Positions 1 to 9,522 of a DNA stretch of 64,000 nt are shown here, piece by piece. Origin of the DNA: Micromonospora sp. PLK6-60 (GTDB taxonomy: Bacteria > Actinomycetota > Actinomycetes > Mycobacteriales > Micromonosporaceae); NCBI RefSeq assembly GCF_019890675.1, contig NZ_JAIOAA010000004.1:394161-458160 (forward strand). The letters run 5' to 3'. Both the position numbers and the translations under genes were made by a program. The notes below the pieces were generated by a model. The model was not told the DNA's origin, made no database searches, and saw only the letters and a program-made list of their open reading frames with translations. Position 1 is the first letter of the stretch; each line of letters starts with the position of its first letter.

Positions 1-1244
1 ACCAGCTGGCCGCCGGACCCGCGCTGGCCCGGCCGCCGCGCCGGGTCGAGTTGAGCCTGCCGGTGCCGCTGCTGCGGCACTTCACGCTGGTGGACACGCC
101 GGACTCGGGCACGCTCGGCATGGCCGGCGGCCGGCTGCTGCTGGACGCGGCCGGGCGGGCCGGCGCGCTGCTCTTCGTGATCGCCGCCGACCAGGCGTTC
201 ACCGCCGCCGAGCTCGACCTGCTGGCCGAGCTGGGCTCGTCCACCGTCGAGGTCTTCTTCGTGGTCACCCCCGGGGTGGCCGGCTGGGAGCCGGGGCCGG
301 GCGGTGCGGCGACGGGGGACACGGGGGCCTCCGTCCCGCCGACCGTCCGGTCCGGCATCCCGGAGGACGCGGTCGCGCTCAGCGCGGCGGCGCACCGGGC
401 CGCCCTGCTGGCCGCCGTGCCCACGCTGGCCCGGGCGCCCTGGTTCCCGGCCCGCAGCCCGGTGCTGCCCGAGCTGCAGCGGGCGCTGGTCGGCTGGGCC
501 GCCGACGAGGGGCTGCGCCGGGCCAGCGCCGAGCCGCCGGTGCCGCCGGGCACGCACGAGCGGGTGGCGGTGGCACCCGCGGCGGCCCGGGGCGACTGGG
601 CCGACCGGCTGGACCGGCAGGCCCGCGCCTGCGCCCAGCGGATCCGCCAGGACCTCGCCCTGGAGCTGGCGAAGATCCACCTCAGGGTGGTCCAGGAGAT
701 CGTCTTCGGGGTGGGCAGCGCCGGCCTGCCGCAGCTGCTGGACCGCGAGATGGAAGCGCTGTCGGCGCTGGCCACGGCGCAGTGCGACCAGGCGGTACGG
801 AGGCTGCTGCACGACGCCTCGACCCGGGTCCTCGGGGCGCCCCCGGCCGAGGGGGTGCGCCGGCGCATCGCCGGCGCCGTGCGCTGGGGGCTGGCCGAAC
901 ACGCCGCCGGCCGGGAACTCGACCGCGTGCTGCTGGTCACCAGCACCGCCGGGGTGGCCGACCTGGCGGGCGCCGGAGCGATCGACGCGCTGGCCGGCTA
1001 CCCGGGGGCCGAACGCACCGAGGTGCTGCCGCCGCTGGCGGTCGCCCTCTCCGGGGGCTGCTGGCAGCACTGGCGCAGCCCCGGCAACGACGATCCGGCC
1101 GGGGCCCGGTCCTGGGCGCAGCGGGCGCTGCGCGAGGTGGAACTGGAACTGACCCGCGAGGTGTCGCGGCGGTTCGAGGTGATCCGTCTCTCGATCTTCA
1201 CGGTGCTCACCGATGCGGTCGATCACGGCATCCTGCTCGCCTGA
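1..1244 (+). CDS. Dynamin-like GTPase, C-terminal part (5' end outside window)
   Basis: The reading frame is open from the first bases, so the true start lies outside the window. Near the visible N-terminus the segment [11 protein letters not shown] has the hydrophobic strand plus D-T-P-x-x-G of a GTPase G3 motif. It is followed by a Rossmann-like [19 protein letters not shown] strand/helix typical of dynamin-superfamily G domains. The rest (about residues 130-400) is helical with many charged residues, as in dynamin stalk regions. The P-loop and switch I would be upstream. A TTG at 51 could be miscalled as the start but would cut into the G domain. Bacterial dynamin-like proteins act at membranes; no specific role can be read here. 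Confidence 0.7.
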   Translation, partial: QLAAGPALARPPRRVELSLPVPLLRHFTLVDTPDSGTLGMAGGRLLLDAAGRAGALLFVIAADQAFTAAELDLLAELGSSTVEVFFVVTPGVAGWEPGPGGAATGDTGASVPPTVRSGIPEDAVALSAAAHRAALLAAVPTLARAPWFPARSPVLPELQRALVGWAADEGLRRASAEPPVPPGTHERVAVAPAAARGDWADRLDRQARACAQRIRQDLALELAKIHLRVVQEIVFGVGSAGLPQLLDREMEALSALATAQCDQAVRRLLHDASTRVLGAPPAEGVRRRIAGAVRWGLAEHAAGRELDRVLLVTSTAGVADLAGAGAIDALAGYPGAERTEVLPPLAVALSGGCWQHWRSPGNDDPAGARSWAQRALREVELELTREVSRRFEVIRLSIFTVLTDAVDHGILLA

Positions 1245-1359
1245 GCGCGGCGGGAGCATCGACGCCGGTACGGCGGCACCGGCCCTGCGGCACGCCGATC
1301 CCGGCCGTCCCGGCGTTCCGGTTCATCGGTTCGCCGATTCCGGTGGCACGATGGGGGGC

Positions 1360-1650
1360 ATGGCGGCTCCGCAGGTTGCACCGGTCGAGACGCCGGCCAC
1401 CGAAGAGGTGCCGGTCTCGGACCGGCCATGGGTGACGATCGTGTGGGACGACCCGGTCAACCTGATGACCTACGTGACCTGGGTCTTCCAGAAGTGTTTC
1501 GGCTACAGCCGGGAGAAGGCCGAGCGGCTCATGTTGGACGTGCACCACAAGGGCAAGGCGGTGGTCTCCAGCGGCGCCCGGGAGCGGATGGAACACGACG
1601 CGTCGCAGCTGCACGCGTACGGACTGTGGGCGACGGTGGACCGTTCATGA
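1360..1650 (+). CDS. clpS: ClpS adaptor protein
   Basis: ClpS binds N-degron substrates and delivers them to the ClpA/ClpC-ClpP protease. The 96-residue product contains the ClpS core: [20 protein letters not shown] with the D-D-P-V-N segment that lines the N-degron pocket, then [12 protein letters not shown] and a C-terminal [17 protein letters not shown] run of G at 1352-1358 lies just before the ATG at 1360. An in-frame ATG at 1351 would add three residues. The next gene starts inside its stop (ATGA overlap). ClpS followed by DUF2017 and a JAMM protease matches the usual actinobacterial order. Confidence 0.92.
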   Translation: MAAPQVAPVETPATEEVPVSDRPWVTIVWDDPVNLMTYVTWVFQKCFGYSREKAERLMLDVHHKGKAVVSSGARERMEHDASQLHAYGLWATVDRS

Positions 1651-2153
1651 GCATGTTCCGTTGCCAGGGCGGGCGGTACGTCGCCACCTTCGCCGTGGAC
1701 GAGGTCCGGGTGCTACGCAAGGTCGCCTCCGAGGTGGTCGGCCTGCTCACCGACGGCTTCGACCACACCGACCCGGTGGTCGGCCGGCTCTTTCCCGACG
1801 TCTACCCGGACGACACGGCGAGCACCGTCGAGTTCCGCCGCTACACCGAGGGCGACCTGAAGACGGCCAAGATCGACCAGGCCGGGGCGATCCTCGCGGC
1901 GCTGCCCGACTCCGCCGAGGCGGGTGGTGAGGTGCGGCTCGACGCGGAGGCGGCGGAGGCGTGGCTGCGGGCGCTCAACGACGCCCGGCTGGCCATGGGC
2001 GTCCGGCTCGACATCTCCGACGGCACCGACCTGGGTGAGGAGCTCGACGAGGCGGTGGCCGCCGACCCCACCTCGTCCCGGGTGTTCCAACTGTCGGTCT
2101 ACGCATACCTGGGCTATCTCCAGGAATCCCTGCTCAACGCCCTGATCGACTGA
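1647..2153 (+). CDS. DUF2017 family protein
   Basis: A 168-residue soluble protein that begins in an ATGA overlap with clpS, implying translational coupling. The N-terminus ([31 protein letters not shown]) and the C-terminal [19 protein letters not shown] helix fit DUF2017, a family almost always found directly after clpS in actinobacteria (Rv1332 position in Mycobacterium). A second ATG at 1653 is possible. Function is unknown; the strict linkage suggests a role with ClpS-dependent proteolysis, which is inference. Confidence 0.85.
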   Translation: MSMFRCQGGRYVATFAVDEVRVLRKVASEVVGLLTDGFDHTDPVVGRLFPDVYPDDTASTVEFRRYTEGDLKTAKIDQAGAILAALPDSAEAGGEVRLDAEAAEAWLRALNDARLAMGVRLDISDGTDLGEELDEAVAADPTSSRVFQLSVYAYLGYLQESLLNALID

Positions 2154-2194
2154 TTGGTGAGCGCCGCCACTTCGCCGCCGTCGCCGGTCGGCGC

Positions 2195-2200
2195 TAGGCT
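2195..2200 (+). promoter_or_regulatory. -10 element TAGGCT, leaderless start of JAMM protease gene
   Basis: TAGGCT ends 7 bases before the GTG at 2208, the spacing expected when transcription starts at the start codon. No Shine-Dalgarno precedes that GTG. This favours 2208 over the upstream in-frame GTG at 2154. Confidence 0.55.
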
Positions 2201-2207
2201 GGTCGGC

Positions 2208-2696
2208 GTGCTGAGCATCGACCGGTCGATCATCGACGCGATCGTGGCCCACGCGCGCCGGGACCACCCCGACGAGGCGTGCGGCGTGGTCGCCGGTCCC
2301 GTCGGCGCTGACACCCCCACCCGGCACATCCCGATGGAAAACGCCGCCCGCTCGATGACCTTCTACGAGTTCGACTCGATGGAGCAGCTGCGGGTGTGGC
2401 GGGAGATGGACGACCGCGACGAGGAGCCGGTCGTCATCTACCACTCGCACACCGCCACGGAGGCCTACCCGTCCCGCACGGACATCTCCTTCGCCGGTGA
2501 GCCGGGGGCGCACTACCTGCTCGTCTCCACCCGGGAGAGCGACACGGAGGAGATCCGCTCCTTCCGCATCGTCGACGGCGTGGTCACCGAGGAGCCGGTG
2601 CGGATCGTGGACGCGGCCGTGGACCCGCACGCCGTCCAGTCCTACATGTTCGGGCAGAGCCCGGCGACGGTCGACTACGAGTGTTCGGGCCGCTGA
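2208..2696 (+). CDS. JAMM/MPN metalloprotease (Mec-type, M67 family)
   Basis: A 162-residue zinc isopeptidase of the JAMM family. The full motif is visible: Glu23 (DEACG), then H79-S-H81, seven residues, S89-x-x-D92. In Mycobacterium the orthologous gene (mec, Rv1334) sits before cysO and cysM, and Mec removes the amino acid assembled on the C-terminal glycine of CysO, releasing cysteine. The same order here supports that role. In this genome it may also have to trim the C-terminal extension of the neighbouring CysO. Start chosen from the leaderless promoter; an upstream GTG at 2154 would add 18 unconserved residues. Confidence 0.9.
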   Translation: MLSIDRSIIDAIVAHARRDHPDEACGVVAGPVGADTPTRHIPMENAARSMTFYEFDSMEQLRVWREMDDRDEEPVVIYHSHTATEAYPSRTDISFAGEPGAHYLLVSTRESDTEEIRSFRIVDGVVTEEPVRIVDAAVDPHAVQSYMFGQSPATVDYECSGR

Positions 2697-2764
2697 CCTC
2701 CTCAGCGTCCGGCCAGCTCCCCCTTCCCGTCACCGTGGCACACCCGATCAAGGAGTACGACACC

Positions 2765-4143
<1,379 letters not shown>

Positions 4144-4148
4144 CCGGT

Positions 4149-4179
4149 CCGGTGCGGGCCGTCCGGCGGCCCGCACCGG
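4149..4179 (+). terminator. Hairpin after cysM
   Basis: A 12-bp perfect stem (4149-4160 with 4168-4179) and a 7-base loop directly after the cysM stop. No T-run, as is common in high-GC actinobacteria. Confidence 0.7.
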
Positions 4180-4256
4180 CCACCCCGGCGACCGCGACAC
4201 TGTGTCACCTTGATGACAACTTCGGGGAGACGATTCTTGCCGCCGCCCACCGCGCG

Positions 4257-4262
4257 TAGGCT
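4257..4262 (+). promoter_or_regulatory. -10 element TAGGCT before a small leader ORF
   Basis: TAGGCT ends 7 bases before GTG 4270, the leaderless spacing seen elsewhere in the window. Confidence 0.45.
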
Positions 4263-4269
4263 GCGCAGC

Positions 4270-4359
4270 GTGGCGTACGCGTCGGTAGAGATCATCGGCG
4301 GGCCGAGGGCCGGGACGGCGACTACTAGGCGTGAGCGCGGGACGACCGGATGCGACTGA
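4270..4359 (+). CDS. Possible 29-residue leader peptide
   Basis: GTG at 4270 opens a 29-codon frame ending TGA at 4357-4359, ten bases into the next gene, so the two would be translationally coupled. The GTG is placed exactly for a leaderless transcript from TAGGCT 4257. The peptide has no recognised family. It may simply be the 5' untranslated region. Confidence 0.3.
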   Translation: MAYASVEIIGGPRAGTATTRRERGTTGCD

Positions 4360-5096
4360 CCGTTCTGGGTTGTGCCGGGAGCTTCCCGGGCCCCGACTCC
4401 CCGTGTTCGGCATACCTGGTCGAGGCCGACGGGTTCCGGCTGCTTGTCGACTTCGGTCCCGGTTCGCTGTCCACCCTCCAGCGGTACGTCGGGCTGCACG
4501 CCCCGGACGCCATCCTGCTGACCCACCTGCACTGCGACCACTTCCTCGACGCGCTCAACTACGTGGTGGTCCGCCGGTACGCCCCGGACGGCCCGTACCC
4601 GCCGCTGCCGATGTACGCGCCGCCCGGCGCCCCGGACCGGCTGGCCACCGCGTACGGGCAGGACGACAGCACGGTCGAGGACGTCTACCAGTTCTACGGG
4701 CTGCAACCGGGCACCTTCCCGATCGGCCCGTTCACGGTCACCGTCGACCGGATGAACCACCCGGTCGAGACGTACGGCGTGCGGCTGGAGCACGGGGGCC
4801 GGGTGCTCTGCTACTCGTCCGACACCGCGCCCTGCGACGCGCTGCTGCGGCTCGCCCAGGGCGCCGACGTGTTCCTCTGCGAGGCGAGCTACCTCGACGG
4901 CGTGGAGAACCCGCCGGACCTGCACCTGACCGGCCGGGAGGCGGCCGAGTACGCGACCAAGGCCGAGGTCGGCCGGCTGCTGCTGACCCACCTGGTGGCG
5001 GCCTGGGGCAGCGAGGCGCACACCGTCGAGTCGGCCGCCGCCGCGTACGCCGGGCCGCTGGAGGTCGTCCGGGCCGGCGCCAGCTACGAGGTCTGA
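4350..5096 (+). CDS. MBL-fold phosphodiesterase, Rv1339-like
   Basis: A 248-residue metallo-beta-lactamase-fold hydrolase. The signature THLHCDHFLD (residues about 52-61) gives HxHxDH metal ligands; further ligands are in MNHPV, SSDTAP and LLTHL. Gene order (cysM, then this gene, then rph and rdgB) matches Rv1339, reported to be an atypical cyclic-AMP phosphodiesterase, so a cyclic-nucleotide or RNase Z-like phosphodiester substrate is likely. The Rv1337 rhomboid and murI genes that separate cysM from Rv1339 in Mycobacterium are missing here. The start follows a weak ribosome site and overlaps a possible leader ORF. Confidence 0.82.
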   Translation: MRLTVLGCAGSFPGPDSPCSAYLVEADGFRLLVDFGPGSLSTLQRYVGLHAPDAILLTHLHCDHFLDALNYVVVRRYAPDGPYPPLPMYAPPGAPDRLATAYGQDDSTVEDVYQFYGLQPGTFPIGPFTVTVDRMNHPVETYGVRLEHGGRVLCYSSDTAPCDALLRLAQGADVFLCEASYLDGVENPPDLHLTGREAAEYATKAEVGRLLLTHLVAAWGSEAHTVESAAAAYAGPLEVVRAGASYEV

Positions 5097-5187
5097 CCCG
5101 GCGCGCGGAGCGTCTTGTGCCGCACTGTTCGCCGGCCGGTCAACCCCGTGTCGCCTGGTGCACCCGTGCCGCCTCCACGGTGGGCCC

Positions 5188-6327
5188 ATGCGCATCGCCA
5201 TCGTCACCGAGTCGTTCCCACCGGACGTCAACGGTGTGGCGCACTCGGTAGTGCGCACCGCCGAGCACCTGGCGGCGCGCGGCCACGAACCGGTGGTCAT
5301 CGCGCCGGCGCCGCCCGGCGGCCGCCGGTACGCCGAAGAGCGGCACCCCTATCCGGTGGTCCGGATCCCGAGCGTGCCGCTGCCCCACTACCAGGGGTTC
5401 CGGCTGGGTGTGCCGAGCCCGCGGCTGGCCGGCACGCTGCTCGGGCACGCCCCGGACGTGGTGCACCTGGCCAGCCCGTTCGTGCTCGGCGCCCGGGCCG
5501 CCGCGCTGGCGTCCCGGCACCGGCTGCCCACCGTCGCGGTCTACCAGACCGACGTCGCCTCGTACGCCCGCGAGTACCGGATGGGCTGGGGGGTCAGCGC
5601 CGCGTGGCGGCGGATCCGGGAGATCCACAACTCGGCGGACCGGACCCTGGCCCCCTCCACCCGGGCGGCGGCCGACCTGATCGCCCACGGCGTACAGCGG
5701 ATCTGGTTGTGGCGGCGCGGCGTGGACGCCGACCGGTTCCACCCGGACCGGCGCTGCCCGGCGCTGCGGCGCGAGCTGGCCCCCGGCGGGGAGCTGCTGG
5801 TCGGTTACGTCGGGCGGCTCGCCCCGGAGAAGCGGGTGGACCTGCTGGCCGGCGTCGCCCGGTTGCCCGGGGTGCGCCTGGTGGTCGTCGGGGACGGCCC
5901 GGCCCGGCGGCAGCTGGAACGCCTGCTGCCCGGCGCCCGTTTCCTCGGCGTCCGGCACGGCGCGGAGCTGGCCCGCCTCTACGCCAGCCTGGACCTCTTC
6001 GTCCACGCCGGTCCGCACGAGACGTTCGGGCAGACCATCCAGGAGGCGCTGGCCAGCGGGGTGCCGGTGGTGGCGCCGGCCGCCGGCGGACCGGTCGACC
6101 TGGTGGAGAGCGGCGTCACCGGCCTGCTGGTGCCCCCCGGTGACCCGGCGGCGCTGACCGGCGCGGTGGCCGCGCTCGCCGCCGACCGGACCCGCCGGGC
6201 GGGCTACGAACGCGCTGCCCGCGACGCGGTCAGCCGCCGGGGCTGGGCCACCGTCGGCGACGAGCTGATCGACCACTACCGCGCCGTGCGGGCCGGCACG
6301 CGGGCCGCCGACCTGAGCGCGGCGTGA
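5188..6327 (+). CDS. GT4 glycosyltransferase (MgtA/PimB-like mannosyltransferase)
   Basis: A 379-residue GT-B enzyme. The N-terminal domain begins MRIAIVTESFPPDVNGVAHSV, the classic donor-retaining GT4 start, which fixes ATG 5188 (an upstream ATG at 5158 adds 10 unconserved residues). The C-terminal domain has YVGRLAPEKRVDLL and the E-x7-E region HETFGQTIQEALASG that binds the nucleotide sugar. The closest style is GDP-mannose-dependent alpha-mannosyltransferases of phospholipid or lipomannan synthesis. The next GT4 gene overlaps it by four bases (GTGA), so the two probably act in one glycolipid pathway. Confidence 0.85.
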   Translation: MRIAIVTESFPPDVNGVAHSVVRTAEHLAARGHEPVVIAPAPPGGRRYAEERHPYPVVRIPSVPLPHYQGFRLGVPSPRLAGTLLGHAPDVVHLASPFVLGARAAALASRHRLPTVAVYQTDVASYAREYRMGWGVSAAWRRIREIHNSADRTLAPSTRAAADLIAHGVQRIWLWRRGVDADRFHPDRRCPALRRELAPGGELLVGYVGRLAPEKRVDLLAGVARLPGVRLVVVGDGPARRQLERLLPGARFLGVRHGAELARLYASLDLFVHAGPHETFGQTIQEALASGVPVVAPAAGGPVDLVESGVTGLLVPPGDPAALTGAVAALAADRTRRAGYERAARDAVSRRGWATVGDELIDHYRAVRAGTRAADLSAA

Positions 6328-7517
6328 CCGTCCCCGAGCCCCGGCCCACCCGGCCGGCCGCCGCCGACGGTGACCGGAGCCTCCGGATCGTCCGGCTGGC
6401 CAACTTCGTCACCGGCCGCTCGGGGGGCCTGCGGACCGCGCTGCACCACCTCGGCGCCGGCTACCTCGCCGCCGGGCACGAGCCGGTCCTGGTCGTCCCG
6501 GGCGACCGGTACGCCGACGTCCGCCGTCCATGGGGGAGGGTGATCACCCTGCCCGGCCCGGAAGTGCCCGGCACCGGCGGCTACCGCCTGCTGACCGGGC
6601 GGCGTCGGCTCGCCGCGCTGCTGGACGACCTCGCCCCGGACCGGCTGGAGGTCTCCGACCGGTCCACCCTGCGCTGGACCGGCCGGTGGGCCCGGTCCCG
6701 GGGCGTCGGCTCGGTGATGGTCTCCCACGAGTGCCTGACCGGCCTGCTCGGGCAGTGGCGGATGCCGGCCACCGCCGCCCGCCGGACGGCGGACCGGCTG
6801 AACCGGGAGACCGCCCGGGCGTACGACCGGGTGGTCTGCACCACCGGGTGGGCGGCCGAGGAGTTCCACCGGCTGGGCGCGGCCAACGTCGACCTGGTGC
6901 CGCTCGGCGTGGACCTGGCCACCTTCCGCCCCGACCGGGCCGACCCGGTCCTGCGCGAGCGGTACGCCGACCCCGGCGAGGTGCTGCTGGCGCACTGCGC
7001 CCGGCTCTCCCCGGAGAAGCGGCCGGACCTGGCCGTCGACGCGGTCGCCCGGCTGCGCCGCGCCGGCGTACCCGCGGTCCTGGTGATGGTGGGGGACGGC
7101 CCGCTGCGGCCGGCGCTGGCCCGGCGGGCCGAGGGGCTGCCGGTGACCTTCACCGGCTTCTTGCCCGACCGGGACGCGGTGGCCGCGGTGCTGGCCTCGG
7201 CCGATGTGGTGCTCGCCCCGGGCCCGGTGGAGACCTTCGGGCTGGCCGGACTGGAGGCGTTGGCCTGCGGCACACCGGTGGTGGTCAACGCCGCCAGCGC
7301 GCTGCCGGAGGTGGTCGGCCCGGCGGGCGTCGCCGCGTACGGCACGCCGGCCGCGATGGCGGCGGCGGTGACCCGGCTGCTCGGCCGGCCGCGCGCCGAC
7401 CGGGAGCGCGCCGCGCGGACCCGGGCGGAGCAGTTCGGCTGGGACGCGGCCGTCGCCGGTTTCCTCGGGGTGCACCGGGCGGCGCCGGCGGGCCGGGACC
7501 CGGGGACCGCCGGCTGA
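6324..7517 (+). CDS. GT4 glycosyltransferase
   Basis: A 397-residue GT-B enzyme whose GTG start overlaps the preceding stop (GTGA). The acceptor domain starts near residue 23 (LRIVRLANFVTGRSGGLRTAL). The donor domain carries HCARLSPEKRPDLAVDA and VETFGLAGLEALACGTPVV, with the E-x7-E pair. Membrane segments are absent, so it works on the cytoplasmic face. The acceptor is unknown. Together with its neighbour it interrupts the usual gene order between the Rv1339 homologue and rph. Confidence 0.85.
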   Translation: MTVPEPRPTRPAAADGDRSLRIVRLANFVTGRSGGLRTALHHLGAGYLAAGHEPVLVVPGDRYADVRRPWGRVITLPGPEVPGTGGYRLLTGRRRLAALLDDLAPDRLEVSDRSTLRWTGRWARSRGVGSVMVSHECLTGLLGQWRMPATAARRTADRLNRETARAYDRVVCTTGWAAEEFHRLGAANVDLVPLGVDLATFRPDRADPVLRERYADPGEVLLAHCARLSPEKRPDLAVDAVARLRRAGVPAVLVMVGDGPLRPALARRAEGLPVTFTGFLPDRDAVAAVLASADVVLAPGPVETFGLAGLEALACGTPVVVNAASALPEVVGPAGVAAYGTPAAMAAAVTRLLGRPRADRERAARTRAEQFGWDAAVAGFLGVHRAAPAGRDPGTAG

Positions 7518-7565
7518 TCCTCGGGCGGGCGGGGCACCCCGGCGGCGGTCGATCACCGCACCACA

Positions 7566-7571
7566 TAGGGT
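7566..7571 (+). promoter_or_regulatory. -10 element TAGGGT, leaderless rph
   Basis: TAGGGT ends six bases before the rph ATG at 7578; no ribosome site is present. rph can thus be transcribed independently of the GT4 genes. Confidence 0.6.
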
Positions 7572-7577
7572 GCAGGC

Positions 7578-8303
7578 ATGGCGCGACCTGACGGGCGGCA
7601 ACCCGACCAACTCCGACCGGTGACGTTGACCCGGGGCTGGAGCACCCACCCGGAGGGATCGGTGCTCGTCGAGTTCGGCGGCACCCGGGTGCTCTGCACG
7701 GCGAGCGTGACCGAGGGCGTCCCCCGCTGGCGCAAGGGCTCGGGCCTCGGCTGGGTCACCGCCGAGTACGCGATGCTGCCGCGGGCCACGAACACCCGCT
7801 CCGACCGGGAGAGCGTCAAGGGCCGCGTCGGCGGGCGGACCCACGAGATCTCCCGGCTGATCGGGCGCAGCCTGCGGGCCGCCATCGACCTCAAGGCGCT
7901 CGGCGAGAACTCCGTCGTGCTCGACTGCGACGTGCTCCAGGCCGACGGCGGCACCCGCACCGCCGCGATCACCGGGGCGTACGTGGCGCTGCACGACGCG
8001 GTGAGCTGGCTGGCCGCCCGCAAGGCCCTCTCCGGCCGGCCGGAGAAGGTGATGCGCCGCTCGGTCGCCGCGGTCAGCGTCGGCATCATCGCCGGTGAGC
8101 CGCGACTGGACCTGTGCTACGAGGAGGACGTGGCCGCCGAGGTGGACATGAACGTGGTCTGCACCGGCGCCGGCGAGTTCGTCGAGGTGCAGGGCACCGG
8201 CGAGGACGGCGTCTTCGCCCGGGACCAGCTCGACGCGCTGCTCGACCTCGGGCTGGCCGGCTGCGCCGAGCTGGCCGAGGTCCAGCGCAAGGCTCTGTCG
8301 TGA
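7578..8303 (+). CDS. rph: Ribonuclease PH
   Basis: A phosphorolytic 3'-to-5' exoribonuclease that trims tRNA 3' ends. The 241-residue product is full length: [21 protein letters not shown] at the start, then [26 protein letters not shown] with the active-site arginines, R-S-L-R (phosphate binding), [20 protein letters not shown] and [18 protein letters not shown] leaderless promoter lies directly upstream and rdgB follows after 46 bases. Confidence 0.96.
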   Translation: MARPDGRQPDQLRPVTLTRGWSTHPEGSVLVEFGGTRVLCTASVTEGVPRWRKGSGLGWVTAEYAMLPRATNTRSDRESVKGRVGGRTHEISRLIGRSLRAAIDLKALGENSVVLDCDVLQADGGTRTAAITGAYVALHDAVSWLAARKALSGRPEKVMRRSVAAVSVGIIAGEPRLDLCYEEDVAAEVDMNVVCTGAGEFVEVQGTGEDGVFARDQLDALLDLGLAGCAELAEVQRKALS

Positions 8304-8349
8304 TGACCGCGCGGGGTGGCCATCCCCTCGCGAACGGAAGGTGACCGGC

Positions 8350-8967
8350 ATGAACAAGGTCCTGCTCGCCACCCGCAACCGCAAGAAGCTGATCGAGTTG
8401 CAGCGGATCCTGGACGGCGCGCTCGGCGCGCACCGGGTCGCCTTGCTCGGCCTCGACGACGTGGACGAATACCCCGAGCTGCCCGAGTCCGGGCTGACCT
8501 TCGGCGAGAACGCCCTGATCAAGGCGCGGGAGGGCTGCCGGCGGACCGGGCTGCCCACCATCGCCGACGACTCCGGGTTGGCGGTGGACGCGCTCAACGG
8601 GATGCCGGGTGTGTTCAGCGCCCGCTGGGCCGGCTCGCACGGCGACGACCTGGCCAACCTCCAACTGGTGCTGGACCAGATCGCCGACCTGCCCGACGAG
8701 CACCGGGGCGCGTCCTTCGTCTGCACCGTGGCGCTGGTGCTGCCCACCGGCAAGGAGCACCTGGTCGACGGCCGCCAGCCGGGGCGGCTGCTGCGCGCGC
8801 CGCGCGGCGACGGCGGCTTCGGCTACGACCCGATCTTCCTCGGTGACGGGCAGGAGCGGACCAACGCGGAGCTGACCCCGGAGGAGAAGGACGCGATCAG
8901 CCACCGCGGCAAGGCGCTGCGCGAGCTGGCCAAGCTGGTGGCGAAGGTGCTGCCACCGACCGCCTGA
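8350..8967 (+). CDS. rdgB: RdgB/HAM1 non-canonical purine NTP pyrophosphatase
   Basis: Cleaves ITP, dITP and XTP to monophosphates, keeping deaminated purines out of nucleic acids. The 205-residue protein shows the family in order: LLATRNRKKLIEL (phosphate-binding start), GLTFGENALIKAREG, ADDSGLAVDALNGMPGVFSARWAG, GDGGFGYDPIFL and ISHRGKALREL. ATG 8350 follows GGAAGGTGACCGGC; a GTG at 8341 would add three residues. The rph-rdgB pair is the normal actinobacterial order. Confidence 0.95.
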   Translation: MNKVLLATRNRKKLIELQRILDGALGAHRVALLGLDDVDEYPELPESGLTFGENALIKAREGCRRTGLPTIADDSGLAVDALNGMPGVFSARWAGSHGDDLANLQLVLDQIADLPDEHRGASFVCTVALVLPTGKEHLVDGRQPGRLLRAPRGDGGFGYDPIFLGDGQERTNAELTPEEKDAISHRGKALRELAKLVAKVLPPTA

Positions 8968-9050
8968 CCGGCTGGCCCCTTTCGCGCCGACGATCAGCCG
9001 TTCCGTCACGGAAAGTCACCTGAGTCCGGGAGTCGAGGGCCGGGTCCGCA

Positions 9051-9178
9051 GCCTTTGCTCTGCTGCCCCGCACGCAACAGGCACGCAGGGTAGCTACATC
9101 CTGGTCCGCCCGTCGGCCGCCGCGACCGGTTGTTCCTGGTCGGATGCGGTGTTGCCGGCAGGGCAGCAGAGCAAAGGC
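9051..9178. repeat. 18-bp perfect inverted repeat with 92-base interior
   Basis: GCCTTTGCTCTGCTGCCC at 9051-9068 is the exact reverse complement of 9161-9178. The interior holds no convincing gene. It sits in the 275-base gap between rdgB and a small convergent ORF. The loop is too long for an ordinary terminator. It could be a miniature mobile element or a dispersed repeat; the family is not identified. Confidence 0.7.
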
Positions 9179-9242
9179 GGCGATGAGGGTCGGCTGCGCC
9201 CGCAGGATGGCGACGGAGGGTAACGGCCTGCTGGCTGGCCGG

Positions 9243-9407
9243 TCAGGAACGCAGGTACGCGACGACCGCCAGCACCCGCCGGCGGGCCAGCACGGCGGTG
9301 AGATGGGCGAGGACCCGCCACCACCGGCGCAACCGGCGATCGGGCCCGAGGAACAACCGGCCGGCCGGCCCGGGCCGGTGTGGTCGGTGGAGCTGCGCCG
9401 TCGTCAT
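9243..9407 (-). CDS. Small basic protein, 54 residues
   Basis: ATG at 9407 is preceded by a strong Shine-Dalgarno (GAGGGGG, five-base spacing), and a -10-like TAGCGT lies at 9449-9444, giving a short 5' leader. The product is Arg-rich at the N-terminus and centre (GPDRRLRRWWRV) and ends in an amphipathic helix (LAHLTAVLARRRVLAVVAYL). No family is recognised. It could be a membrane-binding micro-protein. The translation signals are better than those of many larger genes here, hence its inclusion. Confidence 0.5.
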   Translation of the reverse strand: MTTAQLHRPHRPGPAGRLFLGPDRRLRRWWRVLAHLTAVLARRRVLAVVAYLRS

Positions 9408-9452
9408 GTCGTCCCCCTCGGATGGGCGGGCAGGGCGACTCCGACGCTATGA

Positions 9453-9469
9453 ACCCCGCTGCGCGGGGG
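9453..9469 (-). terminator. Short GC hairpin at the hutH end
   Basis: CCCCGC and GCGGGG (9454-9459 with 9463-9468) form a small hairpin 54 bases beyond the hutH stop. It is a weak terminator candidate that also lies just upstream of the small ORF's -10 element. Confidence 0.3.
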
Positions 9470-9522
9470 TACCGGGCTGACCTCCGACCTTCCTGGGGGA
9501 CAGCCCCCGGGTCGGGTCCCGC

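Noticed and set aside
6276..8753. 825-residue minus-strand open frame
   Set aside because: Antisense to a GT4 gene, rph and rdgB, low-complexity and without family features.
9051..9178. Rho-independent terminator for rdgB
   Set aside because: The 92-base interior is far too long for an efficient intrinsic terminator hairpin.
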